NCBI GenBank assembly: GCA_030671315.1
Contig: DAOUZW010000085.1
Coordinates: forward strand, 1-5,687
Direction of reading: 5' to 3'
Source of the DNA: Candidatus Bathyarchaeota archaeon
GTDB taxonomy: Archaea > Thermoproteota > Bathyarchaeia > 40CM-2-53-6 > RBG-13-38-9
DNA length: 5,687 nt
Position numbers and translations under genes: made by a program
Notes under the pieces: generated by a model
Seen by the model: only the letters and a program-made list of their open reading frames with translations
Databases searched by the model: none
Told to the model about the DNA's origin: nothing
Part shown: positions 5,565 through 5,687 of the stretch, piece by piece
How the letters are laid out: each line of letters opens with the position of its first letter
Position numbering within the stretch: the stretch's first letter is position 1

Positions 5565-5578
5565 AAAAATAAATTAAG
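5565..5578 (+). promoter_or_regulatory. Weak TATA-like stretch before the right-edge gene
   Basis: AAAAATAAATTAAG lies about 35-45 bases before the ATG at 5611, the right distance for an archaeal TATA box with a short leader. The rest of the 150-base gap after the regulator gene shows no clear hairpin or strong T-tract, so read-through from the regulator into this gene cannot be excluded. Confidence 0.25.
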
Positions 5579-5610
5579 TGATTATGAACTATATCGAGGA
5601 TTGATGAATC

Positions 5611-5687
5611 ATGACAAAACGCTTTGGAGGATTGGATAAACTAGACTTACTCATCAAAGACAGACCTATTGACAGAATGACTTGGCT
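5611..5687 (+). CDS. Start of an unidentified gene, truncated by the window
   Basis: An open frame begins with ATG at 5611 and is still open at the window end, giving about 25 residues: MTKRFGGLDKLDLL, then IKDRPIDRMTW. A GAGG ribosome-site-like sequence lies at 5596-5599, and an in-frame TGA at 5605-5607 fixes this as the earliest ATG. The residue pattern looks like a true N-terminus, but I do not recognise the family. It has the same orientation as the regulator and begins 150 bases after it, so it may be a further target or a separate transcript. Confidence 0.55.
   Translation, partial: MTKRFGGLDKLDLLIKDRPIDRMTW

Noticed and set aside
5604..5639. ATG at 5604 as the start of the right-edge gene
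   Set aside because: Its frame closes at a TAA at 5637-5639, while the frame from 5611 stays open to the window end.
1..5687. CRISPR array, tRNA or rRNA genes, insertion sequence
   Set aside because: No regularly spaced repeats, cloverleaf-like blocks, rRNA signatures, transposase coding or terminal repeats were seen by eye on either strand.

Overview
The window looks archaeal. It encodes a TrmB-family regulator (winged helix joined to a phospholipase-D-like sensor domain), two flavin/F420-type luciferase-like oxidoreductases that resemble methylenetetrahydromethanopterin reductase (Mer), AT-rich DNA with TATA-like rather than -35/-10 promoters, and several TTG starts. A mesophilic Thermoproteota lineage (Nitrososphaeria or Bathyarchaeia-like) would fit this mix, but that placement is inference. 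No marker gene is present.

Layout. At the left edge (1-88) is a doubtful C-terminal coding tail on the + strand, followed by a short gap with a T-tract terminator candidate for the - strand. Positions 171 to 4456 hold five - strand genes packed as one apparent operon, read from right to left. They are a 117-aa protein of unknown family (4456-4103), a Mer-like luciferase-family oxidoreductase (4084-3104), a second, shorter Mer-like protein (3107-2193) that overlaps the first by ATGA, and two tandem extended short-chain dehydrogenases (2144-1188 and 1118-171) that resemble each other and the GalE-like L-threonine dehydrogenase group. A 203-bp divergent region (4457-4659) then separates the operon from the + strand trmB-type gene (4660-5460). 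After a 150-bp gap, the start of another + strand gene (5611 onward) runs off the window.

How the genes may work together (inference). The operon pairs two F420/flavin-type oxidoreductases with two NAD(P)-type dehydrogenases and an uncharacterised small protein, and the adjacent divergent TrmB-type regulator is the obvious candidate controller. The divergent region contains several short inverted repeats. One lies where transcription of the operon would start if the best TATA-like box is used, and another sits just upstream of that box. The natural reading is a substrate-responsive redox pathway. Neither the substrate nor the reaction order can be read from the sequence, and both enzyme pairs look like duplicated, diverged paralogues rather than standard Mer, GalE or threonine dehydrogenase.
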